DNA of 64,000 nt from Xanthomarina sp. F1114. GTDB taxonomy: Bacteria; Bacteroidota; Bacteroidia; Flavobacteriales; Flavobacteriaceae. This document shows positions 44,581 to 53,789 of the stretch, in pieces (positions within the stretch are counted from its first letter, which is position 1; the number at the start of each line of letters is the position of its first letter). The stretch spans positions 124,001 to 188,000 of the forward strand of contig NZ_JAPMLL010000004.1 of NCBI RefSeq assembly GCF_026410255.1, in the 5' to 3' direction. The notes under the pieces were generated by a model that did no database searches, was not told the DNA's origin, and saw nothing but the letters and a program-made list of their open reading frames with translations. The position numbers and the translations under genes are program-made.

Positions 44581-45033
44581 GTGATTAGAAAATATTTAAC
44601 TAAGGATAAACCAAGGCTAATAGAGCTGTTAAGACAAAATACTCCGGAATATTTTGATGTTTCAGAAGAAGGCGATTATATAAACTATTTGGATAATAAA
44701 ATTGAAGACTATTATGTATACGAAGAAAATTCTATAATTCTTGGAGCAGGTGGAATTAATTACTTTCATAAAGAAAAAATAGCTAGAATATCCTGGGACC
44801 TTGTAGCTTCAGATTCCCACGGGAAAGGAATTGGTAAAAAACTAACTCAATTCCGAATTGATCATATAAATAAGAATCGAAAAATAGAAGTAATCGTTGT
44901 TAGAACTACTCAGTTAGCCTATAAATTTTATGAGAAAATGGGATTTGAATTGGAGTTTGTTGAACCCGATTTTTGGGCAAAACACTTTGATCTCTATCAA
45001 ATGAAATTAAAGACTAAACAAATTGGTTATTGA
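44581..45033 (+). CDS. GNAT-family N-acetyltransferase
   Basis: The 150-residue protein starts with GTG at 44581; no ATG nearby is in frame. The acetyl-CoA loop is SHGKGIGKKL (about 79-88, Q/RxxGxG/A type), preceded by the beta4 strand ARISWDLVA and followed by FYEKMGFELEFVEPDFW. The substrate is unknown. It is monocistronic between trxB and the DUF2807 gene. Confidence 0.92.
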   Translation: MIRKYLTKDKPRLIELLRQNTPEYFDVSEEGDYINYLDNKIEDYYVYEENSIILGAGGINYFHKEKIARISWDLVASDSHGKGIGKKLTQFRIDHINKNRKIEVIVVRTTQLAYKFYEKMGFELEFVEPDFWAKHFDLYQMKLKTKQIGY

Positions 45034-45140
45034 TATTAATTTTTTAATAGAAAAGAAAACCTAAGTACTACAGAAGGATAAATTTGGGAACTAGTTTTTT
45101 AATGTATAACTATTACCAGAAAGGGGGGATTAAAACATAA

Positions 45141-45176
45141 AAAACCACCAAACTTTAAAAGTTCAAGGTGGTTTTA
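45141..45176. terminator. Hairpin between convergent GNAT and DUF2807 genes
   Basis: AAAACCACC (45141-45149) pairs with GGTGGTTTT (45167-45175); the 17-base loop holds further short pairing. Both flanks are A/T-rich, so it may serve both directions. Confidence 0.7.
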
Positions 45177-45197
45177 CTTTTAATTGATAATTATCTC

Positions 45198-45926
45198 TTA
45201 GTCGCTTTTTATAGAACCAGAAACGTTATCACTTTTTTCTAATACTTCTGGGCTCCCAACATATCTAATGTCTCCACCACTAGAAGCTGTAGCCGTTAAC
45301 TTTTTAGATGTATTAACAACAATGTCTGCACCACTCGAAGCTTTTACTTGTGCATTTACAGTTATTAAATCTTCAGCTTCAATAGAACTTCCACTTGATG
45401 CTTCGGCAATAAACGTATCTGTTTTACCCATTAGTTCTAAATCGCTTCCACTTGTAGATTCACAAGAAATAGATGTTGCATTAATTGATAATTCCATATC
45501 GCTTCCACTTGTTGTAATTAATTCTATGTCTTGAGCCTGAATAGTATTTGTTGTATATACATCGCTACCACTTGTAGCTATAATAGAACTTAAGTCTTTA
45601 AAGCTTAAAAGTATTTTCTTTGAAGAGGATCTTCCAATATTATCTGTGGTCGAAATAATAAGTTGGTTATTTTCTACAATTGTTGTAATTAGTTCATGCA
45701 GGTTTTCATCTGCTTCTACTGTTAAATTTTCAACATTGCTTTGGGTTAAGTATACATCTAAACCACGACTTACTTTTACCGAATTAAAGGATTTATCTAG
45801 AGGCCGTTCTTTAGAAATTACTTTTCCGTTACCTTTAACTCCCATCCCAAATTTCCCGTCGAAATTGCAGGACATCATTACAATGGCCATAATAATAGAA
45901 GCTAAAACTTTTGTTAATGTGTTCAT
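45198..45926 (-). CDS. DUF2807 (head GIN domain) lipoprotein
   Basis: The 242-residue protein has a lipoprotein signal (C20) followed by the GIN-type adhesin domain. The second half contains about six repeats of 20 residues with an SGSD/SSGS core (ATSGSDVY, TTSGSDMEL, STSGSDLEL, ASSGSSIEA, ASSGADIV, ASSGGDIR), typical of a beta helix. In Bacteroidota these lie near PspC genes. It has its own short unit upstream of which, on the same strand, lie the PspC and PadR genes. Confidence 0.92.
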   Translation of the reverse strand: MNTLTKVLASIIMAIVMMSCNFDGKFGMGVKGNGKVISKERPLDKSFNSVKVSRGLDVYLTQSNVENLTVEADENLHELITTIVENNQLIISTTDNIGRSSSKKILLSFKDLSSIIATSGSDVYTTNTIQAQDIELITTSGSDMELSINATSISCESTSGSDLELMGKTDTFIAEASSGSSIEAEDLITVNAQVKASSGADIVVNTSKKLTATASSGGDIRYVGSPEVLEKSDNVSGSIKSD

Positions 45927-46056
45927 AATTGTTCGTTTTTTGATGTGTTCTCCAAAGTTTTAGCTTAGAGAAATGATTAGTTATTCAAAGATTATTTTTT
46001 AAAGGTTGTTTAGAAACTAAATAGTTCTGAACTGTTATTATTAATAGATGAACTGA

Positions 46057-47829
46057 TTAATTTCCATCTGAGGTTATATTTATGCCATTTTCGTCTATAT
46101 CTACTCTAACGCTTTCGCTTTTGGCTTTGACACCTTTATGATTAATTTCTAGACTGGAATCGTTTGACTTAATATCTATTCCTTCATTATTTATTTTAAC
46201 TTTAGACTTCTTTTTATTAACATCTATGTCTAGATTAAAGCCGTCGGGACAGTCTAGGCAATACATAGAATTATCCATAATTTTCAAGAAGTAGCCTTCC
46301 ATACCTTGTTCCAGAATGTCGTTATAACGACTTGAATTACTATGATAACTGGAAGTGTTTTCATCTGCAACAAGAGTGGTACCTTCTGGGAGGTATAAAA
46401 TAATTTCAATTTCCTGATCGCTAAACTTATTTTTATATTCTGTTGTTAGATAATAATCCAACTTCAATTCCTTATTTCTTAAATTGTAATTGTAATTAAT
46501 ATTTGTAGCACGTTCTTTGGCCTGTTTATAGCTACTGCCCTCAGCACTTTTTTCTATTTGGATATAAGCTAAGCTGTCTTTTGTGGATCTAACGATAAGT
46601 CTCACATTTGAAGAGAAAATTATTTTCTCGTCCTTATCATTATAAACCAACTTAAACTCGGAGCTTCTTCTAGTATGTTTTTCATAAGAATTATTACCAT
46701 ACATTTTAATTTTTAGAGTGTCGTTAGCTGTAATATTAAGCTCTGTCTTTTTTGTAATACTAGCGTCAAAAGCATGTTCACTGGCTTGTTTTATTCCTAT
46801 TACTGATAAACTAATTAGAGCCAATAACCAAATGCCTAATAAAGAGAACTTAGCAATGTTTCCAATAGATTTCAAATTGTTAATTAGAATTTTTAATCCC
46901 AAGTAGAATAAAAAGAAAAACGGAATTCCTATAGCAAAAAACAATAATAAAGACATGAGCCAAAGTGGTGTGTTTGCTGCATTGGCTGCATCTAAAAAAT
47001 CAATTCCAGGAACTTTAATAATGTCTGCAACTCCCACTGTAAAAAAGCCTATAATCAAGCCAATTAATACAGATGCGCCGGTAACTATTAATAATATTCC
47101 AATGAATTTTGCAATAATATTTAAAAAGAACATGACGATGTCTCCAATAGTGTCAAAAAACGACTTAGAACTTGATTTTATTTTATTACTCTGTTTAGAG
47201 ACGTCAATGTTTTTTACTGTATCGGAAACGGTTTGTGTTACATTTTCAAACCCATCTTTAATTTTTTTTTCAATGTTGCTAATGTTTACAGGTTCACCTG
47301 TCATAGTGAGCTTATCTGCAGTAGTTAAGGCTTCAGGAACTAATATCCAAAATAAGATATAAATAAAGATAAAGGTTCCACCAGATCCTAGAGCAAGTAG
47401 AATCCAAAGTAATCTAACCCAAAGAGAATCTATTCCTAAATAGTAACCAAGGCCAGAAGCTACTCCACCAATATACGAGTTGTCAGGATCTCTAAACAAC
47501 TTTTTAGATGCTCCAGAATGACGACTTTGATAATGGGATTTTGGCTCATCTTCAAAGATTTCATCATCTACCAAGTAATCTTCTGGTTGTCCCATTATGG
47601 TAATTACCTCATCAACTTCTTTGTTGCCAATAACATGTTTGTCATGTTTAACGCGTTCGCTAAAAAGTTCAGCAATTCTAGCTTCAATATCTGCAATAAT
47701 TTCAGAACGTCCTTGAGAATCAGTAAATGAACGTTTTATAGCCTCAAGATAGCGTTGTAGTTTTAAGTATGCATCTTCATCTATATGAAAAAATATACCT
47801 GCTAAATTTATGTTGACTGTTTTATTCAT
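46057..47829 (-). CDS. PspC-domain membrane protein
   Basis: The 590-residue protein has an N-terminal soluble part with SDSQGRSEIIADIEARIAELFSER. A PspC domain follows (LFRDPDNSYIGGVASGLGYYLGIDSLWVRLLWILLA, about 112-147, then FIFIYILFWILVPE), then several membrane helices (about 235-345) and a large beta-rich C-terminal domain ending in VDIDENGINITSDGN. The C-terminus resembles DUF2807-like sheets. It follows PadR with a TAATG overlap, so PadR probably controls it. Role: envelope stress by analogy with PspC. Confidence 0.92.
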   Translation of the reverse strand: MNKTVNINLAGIFFHIDEDAYLKLQRYLEAIKRSFTDSQGRSEIIADIEARIAELFSERVKHDKHVIGNKEVDEVITIMGQPEDYLVDDEIFEDEPKSHYQSRHSGASKKLFRDPDNSYIGGVASGLGYYLGIDSLWVRLLWILLALGSGGTFIFIYILFWILVPEALTTADKLTMTGEPVNISNIEKKIKDGFENVTQTVSDTVKNIDVSKQSNKIKSSSKSFFDTIGDIVMFFLNIIAKFIGILLIVTGASVLIGLIIGFFTVGVADIIKVPGIDFLDAANAANTPLWLMSLLLFFAIGIPFFFLFYLGLKILINNLKSIGNIAKFSLLGIWLLALISLSVIGIKQASEHAFDASITKKTELNITANDTLKIKMYGNNSYEKHTRRSSEFKLVYNDKDEKIIFSSNVRLIVRSTKDSLAYIQIEKSAEGSSYKQAKERATNINYNYNLRNKELKLDYYLTTEYKNKFSDQEIEIILYLPEGTTLVADENTSSYHSNSSRYNDILEQGMEGYFLKIMDNSMYCLDCPDGFNLDIDVNKKKSKVKINNEGIDIKSNDSSLEINHKGVKAKSESVRVDIDENGINITSDGN

Positions 47830-48167
47830 TATTTCGTGTTTTTTTGACGGGTTACTATATTAACTGCGTTTTGTAATTCACTCCAAGTAGTGTTTAATTC
47901 TTGAAGGAATAATTTTCCTGTTTCGGTAAGACTATAATATTTTCGAGGTGGACCAGAGGTGGATTCCTCCCATCTATAACTAAGTAGTCCTGCATTTTTG
48001 AGACGTGTTAATAAAGGGTAAATAGTACCTTCTACTACTAGCATTTTTGCATCTTTTAGGGTTCCTAAAATTTCCGCAACATAAGCATCTTCGTCTTTTA
48101 GGACAGATAAAATGCAGTATTCTAATACACCTTTTCGCATTTGCGCTTTTGTGTTCTCTATCTTCAT
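47829..48167 (-). CDS. PadR-family transcriptional regulator
   Basis: The 112-residue protein has the PadR winged helix: MRKGVLEYCILSVLKDEDAYVAEIL (about 10-34), GTIYPLLTRLKNAGLLSYRWEESTSGPPRKYYSLTETG (about 46-84) and a C-terminal dimer helix. It is a repressor in most described members. Its stop overlaps the PspC start (TAATG), a sign of coupled translation and autoregulation of the operon. Confidence 0.95.
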   Translation of the reverse strand: MKIENTKAQMRKGVLEYCILSVLKDEDAYVAEILGTLKDAKMLVVEGTIYPLLTRLKNAGLLSYRWEESTSGPPRKYYSLTETGKLFLQELNTTWSELQNAVNIVTRQKNTK

Positions 48168-48229
48168 ATTCTAAAGCATTTTTAATTTTTTAAACTGTTC
48201 ATTTTTTTGATTGAATTAATTGATGATAT

Positions 48230-48676
48230 TTAATTTAAAAAGTTGATGGTAAAGGGATATTTATAATTTTCTCCATCTTTTGCAGCTAGACTTGCTTTTA
48301 CTATAAAAACCAATTCAAGGATAAACCCAACGACTGCAATAAAACCGAGTCCTCCAGAAATATATAACAGAGGTGAAGGTTTGGTTAAACTAATATGAAT
48401 GCTGTTAAAAGAAACAATTTCCATAAAGTCAAATCCATTAATTAGGTTAAATACAAATAATGGAATTGTTATCATTCCCAGTATAATGGCATACAATAAA
48501 ATACTAATTTGAAAATTTAATGCTTGTTTTCCATGCACATCTATAAAGTCAGATTTATCCTTGTTAGCAATCCAAAGAACGAGCGGTCCTAAAAAATTTC
48601 CTAAAGGGAAAAAGAATCTAGAAAAAGTTGATAAGTGTATTAATGTGGCAATATTTTTGTGGTTTTTGTCCATCAT
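48230..48676 (-). CDS. DUF4870-family membrane protein
   Basis: The product has about 148 residues from ATG 48674-48676 (or the adjacent ATG 48671-48673); an upstream ATG at 48706 lies inside the promoter and is rejected. Family marks are HLSTFSRFFFPLGNFLGPLVLWIANKDKSDFIDVHGKQALNFQIS (about 13-57) and three or four membrane helices. The function is unknown. It lies 62 bases before PadR on the same strand and probably starts that transcript. Confidence 0.9.
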   Translation of the reverse strand: MMDKNHKNIATLIHLSTFSRFFFPLGNFLGPLVLWIANKDKSDFIDVHGKQALNFQISILLYAIILGMITIPLFVFNLINGFDFMEIVSFNSIHISLTKPSPLLYISGGLGFIAVVGFILELVFIVKASLAAKDGENYKYPFTINFLN

Positions 48677-48703
48677 CTTAAAAGTATATAATAGTAGCTT
48701 ATG

Positions 48704-48735
48704 CAAATATATGTCTTAAAAAAGGTATTATGCAA
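48704..48735 (-). promoter_or_regulatory. Promoter of the DUF4870-PadR-PspC genes
   Basis: On the minus strand TTG (48733-48735) and TATATTTG (48704-48711) are separated by 21 bases, a full Bacteroidota promoter. Transcription should start near 48697, which places the DUF4870 start at 48676 or 48673. Confidence 0.75.
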
Positions 48736-48838
48736 TACAAAGTACTAAAAATTAACAAAAAATTAACAAATACCGATTCGTTTATTTTTAATATATTGTC
48801 ATTTGGATAATATGTTTTCAATTAAAGTTTGCAGTAAA

Positions 48839-50026
48839 ATGAAGAGGTTGGTATTTGTGTTGTTTTTAATGTGTTCTATTGGTTTTGCTCAAACATATCC
48901 GAAGGACGAAAACATTATGGAAACTAAATGGGAAGCATACACACCTGCATTGACAGCTCCCGAATATTTGGTGCCCTTTACAAATAGTTTTGGTAATCAG
49001 GTAACTCGAGTAAGCGATGTGGAAGTTATTGGAGGAGATACTCAGCAATTACGTCATCATTACAGTAAAGACTCTCCATGGAATAGTGACGAAACACTTA
49101 TTAAATTAGCGGGCTTTCCTGCTGCTATCTTAGATGGCAATACATATAAATTTATAAAATGGGCTAAAATCCCTAGTTCTGCAACCTGGTCGAATACTAA
49201 TCCTAATCTAATGTATGGAACTAAAGGGAATAGATTGGTTTCATTTAATATTATAATTAATGTTAGTCAAACAATCCACACCTTCAGAGATTTTCAAACA
49301 ATAAGCTACGGTTATAATGAGGGTAATATGTCTTACGATGATAGATATATTGGCTTAATAGGAGAGAATTTTAATAATGTTACCTTAATAGTTTTCGATA
49401 TTTTAAATTCTACTATTGTGGGAACTAAATTTTTAGGCTCAAAAGAAGGGCTAGATTGGTTTTCGGTTAGTCCTTTAGGAAATTATGCAATTGTAAGTTG
49501 GCAACCAGATGGTAATGCTGATAATCAAGGGTTGAAAGTCTATGATCTGGATTTTACAAATAAGAGACATTTAACTGATTATACTACTCATGCCGATCTC
49601 GGGATTGATGTTGATGGAAATGAAGTTTATGTGGCTTTTGGAGATGAAGAAACAAGAGCTAATAATTATTATGTAAAAATGATTCGATTGAGTGATGGCC
49701 TAATAACTCCACTTTTTGAATATACCGAAGCCTATGGAGTTTGGGGAGGGCATATTAGTTGTAGAAATACGAATAGACCGGGCTGGGCCTATATCAGTGA
49801 GGGATGTTGCAAAACTATTGGCGAAAAAGAGATTTTAGCAATAAAATTAGATTCAAGTAATACAATTGAAAGATTTGGGGTTCATCATGCAACCTATCAC
49901 GACAGCTATGAACAAGGTGCCCAAGCTGTACCCAATAGAGATGGAACAAAAATTATGTTTGCTAGTAGTTGGGATTGTTTATTTACTACTAAATACCCGC
50001 CAGCTTTTATTGTAGAGAAAAAATAA
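48839..50026 (+). CDS. Exported protein of unknown function, beta-propeller-like
   Basis: The product has 395 residues from ATG 48839, which starts a clean signal peptide (MKRLVFVLFLMCSIGFAQ); an upstream in-frame ATG adds 12 residues. The mature part is beta-rich with repeated aromatic/Gly/Asp turns (SPWNSDETLIKLAG, MSYDDRYIGLIGENFNN, DWFSVSPLGNYAIVSWQPDGN, GGHISCRNTNRPGWAYIS). The spacing resembles TolB- or WD-like propellers. There is no type IX tail. I recognise no catalytic motif; the substrate may be a carbohydrate or protein. Confidence 0.8.
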   Translation: MKRLVFVLFLMCSIGFAQTYPKDENIMETKWEAYTPALTAPEYLVPFTNSFGNQVTRVSDVEVIGGDTQQLRHHYSKDSPWNSDETLIKLAGFPAAILDGNTYKFIKWAKIPSSATWSNTNPNLMYGTKGNRLVSFNIIINVSQTIHTFRDFQTISYGYNEGNMSYDDRYIGLIGENFNNVTLIVFDILNSTIVGTKFLGSKEGLDWFSVSPLGNYAIVSWQPDGNADNQGLKVYDLDFTNKRHLTDYTTHADLGIDVDGNEVYVAFGDEETRANNYYVKMIRLSDGLITPLFEYTEAYGVWGGHISCRNTNRPGWAYISEGCCKTIGEKEILAIKLDSSNTIERFGVHHATYHDSYEQGAQAVPNRDGTKIMFASSWDCLFTTKYPPAFIVEKK

Positions 50027-50165
50027 AATATATAAACACGATGGTTTTTGTTAAAAGATGCAGTTGCTTAAAGTTAATAGATTCTCATTAAAAAGAAATA
50101 AATAAAACTTAAAAATTAAAAAAGTGAAACTCTTGTTTAAACAGGAGGTGTTTTAATAAAAAAAA

Positions 50166-50621
50166 ATGAAGATAACACCAAATAAACTCAATACATACTT
50201 ACTTTTTAAATTACCATCAGCCTACTTTACTGGCGTGAGAACTCGTTATATCGATAAGGAAAAATGTGTCGTTACTGTAAAGCATAGGTGGGTAAACCAA
50301 AATCCATTTAAGTCCATGTTTTGGGCAGTGCAAGGTATGGCAGCCGAGCTAACTACTGGAGCCTTAGTCATGCAGGAAATTAAAGAGAGTGGAGAGAGAA
50401 TTTCTATGTTGGTAGCTAATAATCAAGCAAGTTTTGTAAAAAAGGCTACTGGAAAAATAACCTTTGTTTGCACAGATGGAGCTCAAGTAAGAGAGGTAAT
50501 TAAAAAGGCTATAGAAACGGGTGAAGGACAAACATTGTGGATGCACGCAAAAGGGACAAATGCTGATGGAATAGAAGTTTCTAACTTTAAATTTGAATGG
50601 ACTCTTAAACTAAAGTCATAG
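50166..50621 (+). CDS. DUF4442/hotdog-fold protein (thioesterase-like)
   Basis: The 151-residue protein resembles YiiD C-terminal/DUF4442 hotdog proteins: FKLPSAYFTGVRTRYIDKEKCVVTVKHRWVNQNPFKSMFWAVQGMAAELTTGALV (about 15-69) and VRKATGKITFVCTDG-like strand. Hotdog proteins usually hydrolyse acyl-CoA, but the catalytic residues are not decisive here. Single gene, 110 bases before the AIM24-like gene. Confidence 0.82.
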   Translation: MKITPNKLNTYLLFKLPSAYFTGVRTRYIDKEKCVVTVKHRWVNQNPFKSMFWAVQGMAAELTTGALVMQEIKESGERISMLVANNQASFVKKATGKITFVCTDGAQVREVIKKAIETGEGQTLWMHAKGTNADGIEVSNFKFEWTLKLKS

Positions 50622-50733
50622 ATTTCAATTGTACGGTTTTAATAACTAGTTGTTAGATTGAATTTTTTTCCAAAAAAGTGTAACTAATTATCAAATTCAC
50701 TAACTGATAAATTAACCAATAAACAACAAAATT

Positions 50734-51534
50734 ATGAAGGCTCATGAAATAGATTACAAGATTTACGGTGAAGAAATGCAGTTTGTAGAAATAGAGCTTG
50801 ACCCACAAGAGGGGGTTGTGGCAGAAGCTGGGAGTTTTATGATGATGGACGATGGCATTAAAATGGAAACTATTTTTGGAGATGGTTCTTCTAAAGATGA
50901 AGGTTTCTTAGGTTCTATACTTGGAGCAGGGAAACGTATTCTAACTGGAGAAAGTTTATTTATCACAGCTTTTTATAATAACCTATCGGGTAAACGTAGA
51001 ATTAGCTTTGCTTCTCCATATCCTGGAAAAATAATTCCAATAGATTTAACAGCTTTTAACGGCAAGTTTATTTGTCAGAAAGATGCTTTTCTTTGCGCAG
51101 CTAAAGGAGTTAGTATTGGTATTGAGTTTAGCAAGAAACTTGGACGAGGCCTGTTTGGTGGCGAAGGTTTTATTATGCAAAATCTAGAAGGCAATGGAAT
51201 GGCTTTTGTACATGCCGGAGGCACTATGGTTAAAAGAGAATTGCGTTCGGGCGAAATTCTTCGTGTAGATACTGGCTGTATTATTGGTTTTACACAAGAT
51301 GTGGATTACGATATTGAGTTTATAGGAGGGATTAGAAATACTATTTTTGGTGGTGAAGGCTTGTTTTTTGCTAAACTTCAAGGCCCAGGAACGGTTTATA
51401 TTCAATCTTTACCATTTAGTAGATTGGCTGGCCGTGTATTGGCTGCTGCTCCAAAAGGAGGTGGGAAAGATAAAGGTGAAGGTAGTATTCTTGGAGGTTT
51501 GGGAGATCTTTTAGATGGAGATAATAGATTTTAA
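50734..51534 (+). CDS. AIM24/TIGR00266-family protein
   Basis: The 266-residue protein fits the AIM24 double-psi-like beta fold: [44 protein letters not shown] (about 3-46), [35 protein letters not shown] and a Gly-rich C-terminus. In Saccharomyces AIM24 is mitochondrial; the bacterial role is unknown. The C-terminus ends in a Gly/Lys/Asp-rich tail. A weak hairpin follows near 51550-51590. Confidence 0.92.
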   Translation: MKAHEIDYKIYGEEMQFVEIELDPQEGVVAEAGSFMMMDDGIKMETIFGDGSSKDEGFLGSILGAGKRILTGESLFITAFYNNLSGKRRISFASPYPGKIIPIDLTAFNGKFICQKDAFLCAAKGVSIGIEFSKKLGRGLFGGEGFIMQNLEGNGMAFVHAGGTMVKRELRSGEILRVDTGCIIGFTQDVDYDIEFIGGIRNTIFGGEGLFFAKLQGPGTVYIQSLPFSRLAGRVLAAAPKGGGKDKGEGSILGGLGDLLDGDNRF

Positions 51535-51663
51535 ATCTATAATAGATTGTTAAATTTTCCTTTATTTGGGAAAGCAACCCTTTTTTTTATTAAATTTAGC
51601 ATACTAAACAAAACTATAAAGCGTATTATACAAATCTACTTATAACCAAAAACTATTAAAATT

Positions 51664-51861
51664 ATGTCTAGAGCAATGTTCGAGTACACTAAAACTGTAC
51701 TTGATAAAGTAAGTTTTGACACTACATTGTTTTGCAGAGAAGTACAAAAGGCCCTTCAAAGATTATTGCCCTATGAAATTGAAGAGTTAAAGGTTTTTAT
51801 AGAATCTCTTGTACAGCAAAACCCTGACTTAAATCAATGTCTAATCTATTTAAAAGAGTAA
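51664..51861 (+). CDS. Small conserved-type protein, 65 residues
   Basis: The frame runs from ATG 51664 to TAA and ends at a strong terminator. The protein is helical, with FEYTKTVLDKVSFDTTLFCREVQKALQRLLPYEIEELKVFIESL (about 6-49). I recognise no family, but its length, composition, promoter-distance and terminator suggest a real gene. Confidence 0.75.
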   Translation: MSRAMFEYTKTVLDKVSFDTTLFCREVQKALQRLLPYEIEELKVFIESLVQQNPDLNQCLIYLKE

Positions 51862-51892
51862 AAAAAAGCGACCAAACGGTCGCTTTTTTTTT
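51861..51892. terminator. Bidirectional terminator
   Basis: AAAAAAAGCGACC (51861-51873) pairs with GGTCGCTTTTTTT (51878-51890) around AAAC, with T and A runs both ways. It closes the small gene and the type IX secreted gene. Confidence 0.95.
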
Positions 51893-51931
51893 ACTTATCT
51901 GATTATCTAAAAGGAAAAAGTTTATAAAAAC

Positions 51932-53638
51932 TTAATTCTTTATAATTTTTTTGTTTAGAGTTTTTCCGGTAGCTAAAGTCACTTTTAAGATATATGTACC
52001 ATTAGATAAAGTTGCCACATCTACTTTGCTTTTATCTGTTTCAGAAAGAACCAATTGTCCTAATACTGAATAAATTTCAATAACAGAAACTTGCTCTTTT
52101 GAAGTTATTATTAGCTCAGATTGTGTTGGATTAGGATAAACGCCTACATCATGCAAATCAAAATCGCTTACACCAATGGTGTCGTCCGTATAGGTTATAA
52201 TTAAATACGGTTTTCCATTGGATGTTTGTTCAAGACGAGGACTTCCATAAATACCAATTTGTTCTGTTGCATCTAAAGTATAATTTCCTTCAGGAGCAAA
52301 ACTCAAAGAGAAAATTCCCGAAAATAAACTACTTTCTATATAACTTGGAGCTATGCTTGTTAAATCTAACGAGGCGTCGGTAGAAGTTACTCCTGGATTT
52401 ACAGAAAAAAATGCGTCACTAGGATTTTCACCACACATATTATATAATGTTGGACCTGTTTCTTGATTTGGAATACCACTAACTATTGGTCCTACTCTTA
52501 TATATTGTCCTTCTGGTTGATATAATGAGTTGAGCCCAATATAACAACCAAAAACAACATTATCTACAGTTGAGCCATCTGGAATGGTAGATACATCAAA
52601 GGAAGCCCAAGCTCTAAAAAAGCGTCTAGTTCCGGTTTCCTGCCCGTATGCAAATCTCATCCCTGCATAAATATCGGCAGGTGCTGTTTTGTTTGCTGTT
52701 CCTTCATTGTCAATGCAACCTGTAACATAATCTCCGTTTCCGGTTGGATAAACTGTTACTGTTGGGTCAATAAATACTGGGTAGTTTAACCCAGATACTA
52801 GCCAACTTTTTTCTACCAATGTATATATAGTATTATTACGCACTATATAGTTAGAAAAAACCTCCTTATTGTCGCTATCGTAATGTTTAGGCAAATCATA
52901 TCTAAAAACAAGTTCTCCTTTTAATAGAATATTGATATTAGAAATTCCAGATTGATTTTTCTCAGGTACTAAAGTAGCACCTTCAGGAAGCTCAATGTCT
53001 TCAGCAAAAGCTAGATAATGAACATCTGGAGAAAGGTTTTCTGTAATATCGGCATGTCTTAATACATAATCCATTTTTCTCCCATCATTCAGCTGTGTGT
53101 AAATTAAATCGATTCCTGAGAATACATCGCTAAATTCAACAGTATTGTTTCTAACATTGGCAGTAGAATGCGCCATGTTAAATTCGGAAATAGTATTGAA
53201 ATTTACATCCAGCCAAACCATTCTCTTATTTAAACCTTCTTTAACAGTTCCCTCAGTATAGGTTGTAATAATTCCTTGAGATACATCATTTGGATAATAA
53301 CTGTGGAATCTGTTTTTTGTATTTTCCCAAGGGTGATTTGGAAATTTTTGGGTATTACTAGCAATAATATTATTATCAATAGTTTGCCATTTGTTTTCAG
53401 TATTCGTGTAGTTTAAACTATTTCCAGCGGTTACAATGGCCGTTGAAGTACCATCTTCATTAATAAAATGCTTAGAAAACTGACTCCGTTTTGCTGGAAT
53501 TTCTGTACCTTTTTGCGTATTTATTGCCTCGATAACTGTTTGGGCATTTGTGTTAAAGATAGCACTTATAAAAAATATGAAAACTAATAAAATAGATGGA
53601 GTTACATACTTTAGATTTGGAGTAAAGTTGTTGTTCAT
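51932..53638 (-). CDS. Type IX secreted protein with DNRLRE-like region
   Basis: The 568-residue protein has a signal peptide (about 1-32, ending NTNAQ). A 250-residue N-terminal region with YTNTENKWQTIDNNI and MAHSTANVRNNTVEF follows. A middle region (about 300-480) with FFRAWASFDVSTIPDGSTVDNVVFGCYIG resembles DNRLRE domains of surface proteins. The C-terminal 70 residues are a type IX sorting domain (VYPNPTQSELIITSKEQVSVIEIYSVLGQLVL and NGTYILKVTLATGKTLNKKIIKN). It is delivered outside by PorSS/T9SS and probably anchored on the surface. Function unknown. Confidence 0.87.
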   Translation of the reverse strand: MNNNFTPNLKYVTPSILLVFIFFISAIFNTNAQTVIEAINTQKGTEIPAKRSQFSKHFINEDGTSTAIVTAGNSLNYTNTENKWQTIDNNIIASNTQKFPNHPWENTKNRFHSYYPNDVSQGIITTYTEGTVKEGLNKRMVWLDVNFNTISEFNMAHSTANVRNNTVEFSDVFSGIDLIYTQLNDGRKMDYVLRHADITENLSPDVHYLAFAEDIELPEGATLVPEKNQSGISNINILLKGELVFRYDLPKHYDSDNKEVFSNYIVRNNTIYTLVEKSWLVSGLNYPVFIDPTVTVYPTGNGDYVTGCIDNEGTANKTAPADIYAGMRFAYGQETGTRRFFRAWASFDVSTIPDGSTVDNVVFGCYIGLNSLYQPEGQYIRVGPIVSGIPNQETGPTLYNMCGENPSDAFFSVNPGVTSTDASLDLTSIAPSYIESSLFSGIFSLSFAPEGNYTLDATEQIGIYGSPRLEQTSNGKPYLIITYTDDTIGVSDFDLHDVGVYPNPTQSELIITSKEQVSVIEIYSVLGQLVLSETDKSKVDVATLSNGTYILKVTLATGKTLNKKIIKN

Positions 53639-53789
53639 TTACGGGGTATTTTTAGATTTATTATTTAGGAAGCAAACATAATAAAAAAAGGCATGAGTTT
53701 ATTCTATGAGATTACTATAAAAAAGCGGTTTAATAAAAGTTTGTCCAAATTAAAATTTGATTAAAAAGTAATACTTTTAAAAAGGTTTT

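Noticed and set aside
45268-45963. Plus-strand open frames across the DUF2807 gene
   Set aside because: They mirror the SGSD repeat coding on the other strand and have no independent support.
48677-48706. Longer DUF4870 start at 48706
   Set aside because: The ATG lies upstream of the predicted transcription start and within the -7 box region at 48704-48711.
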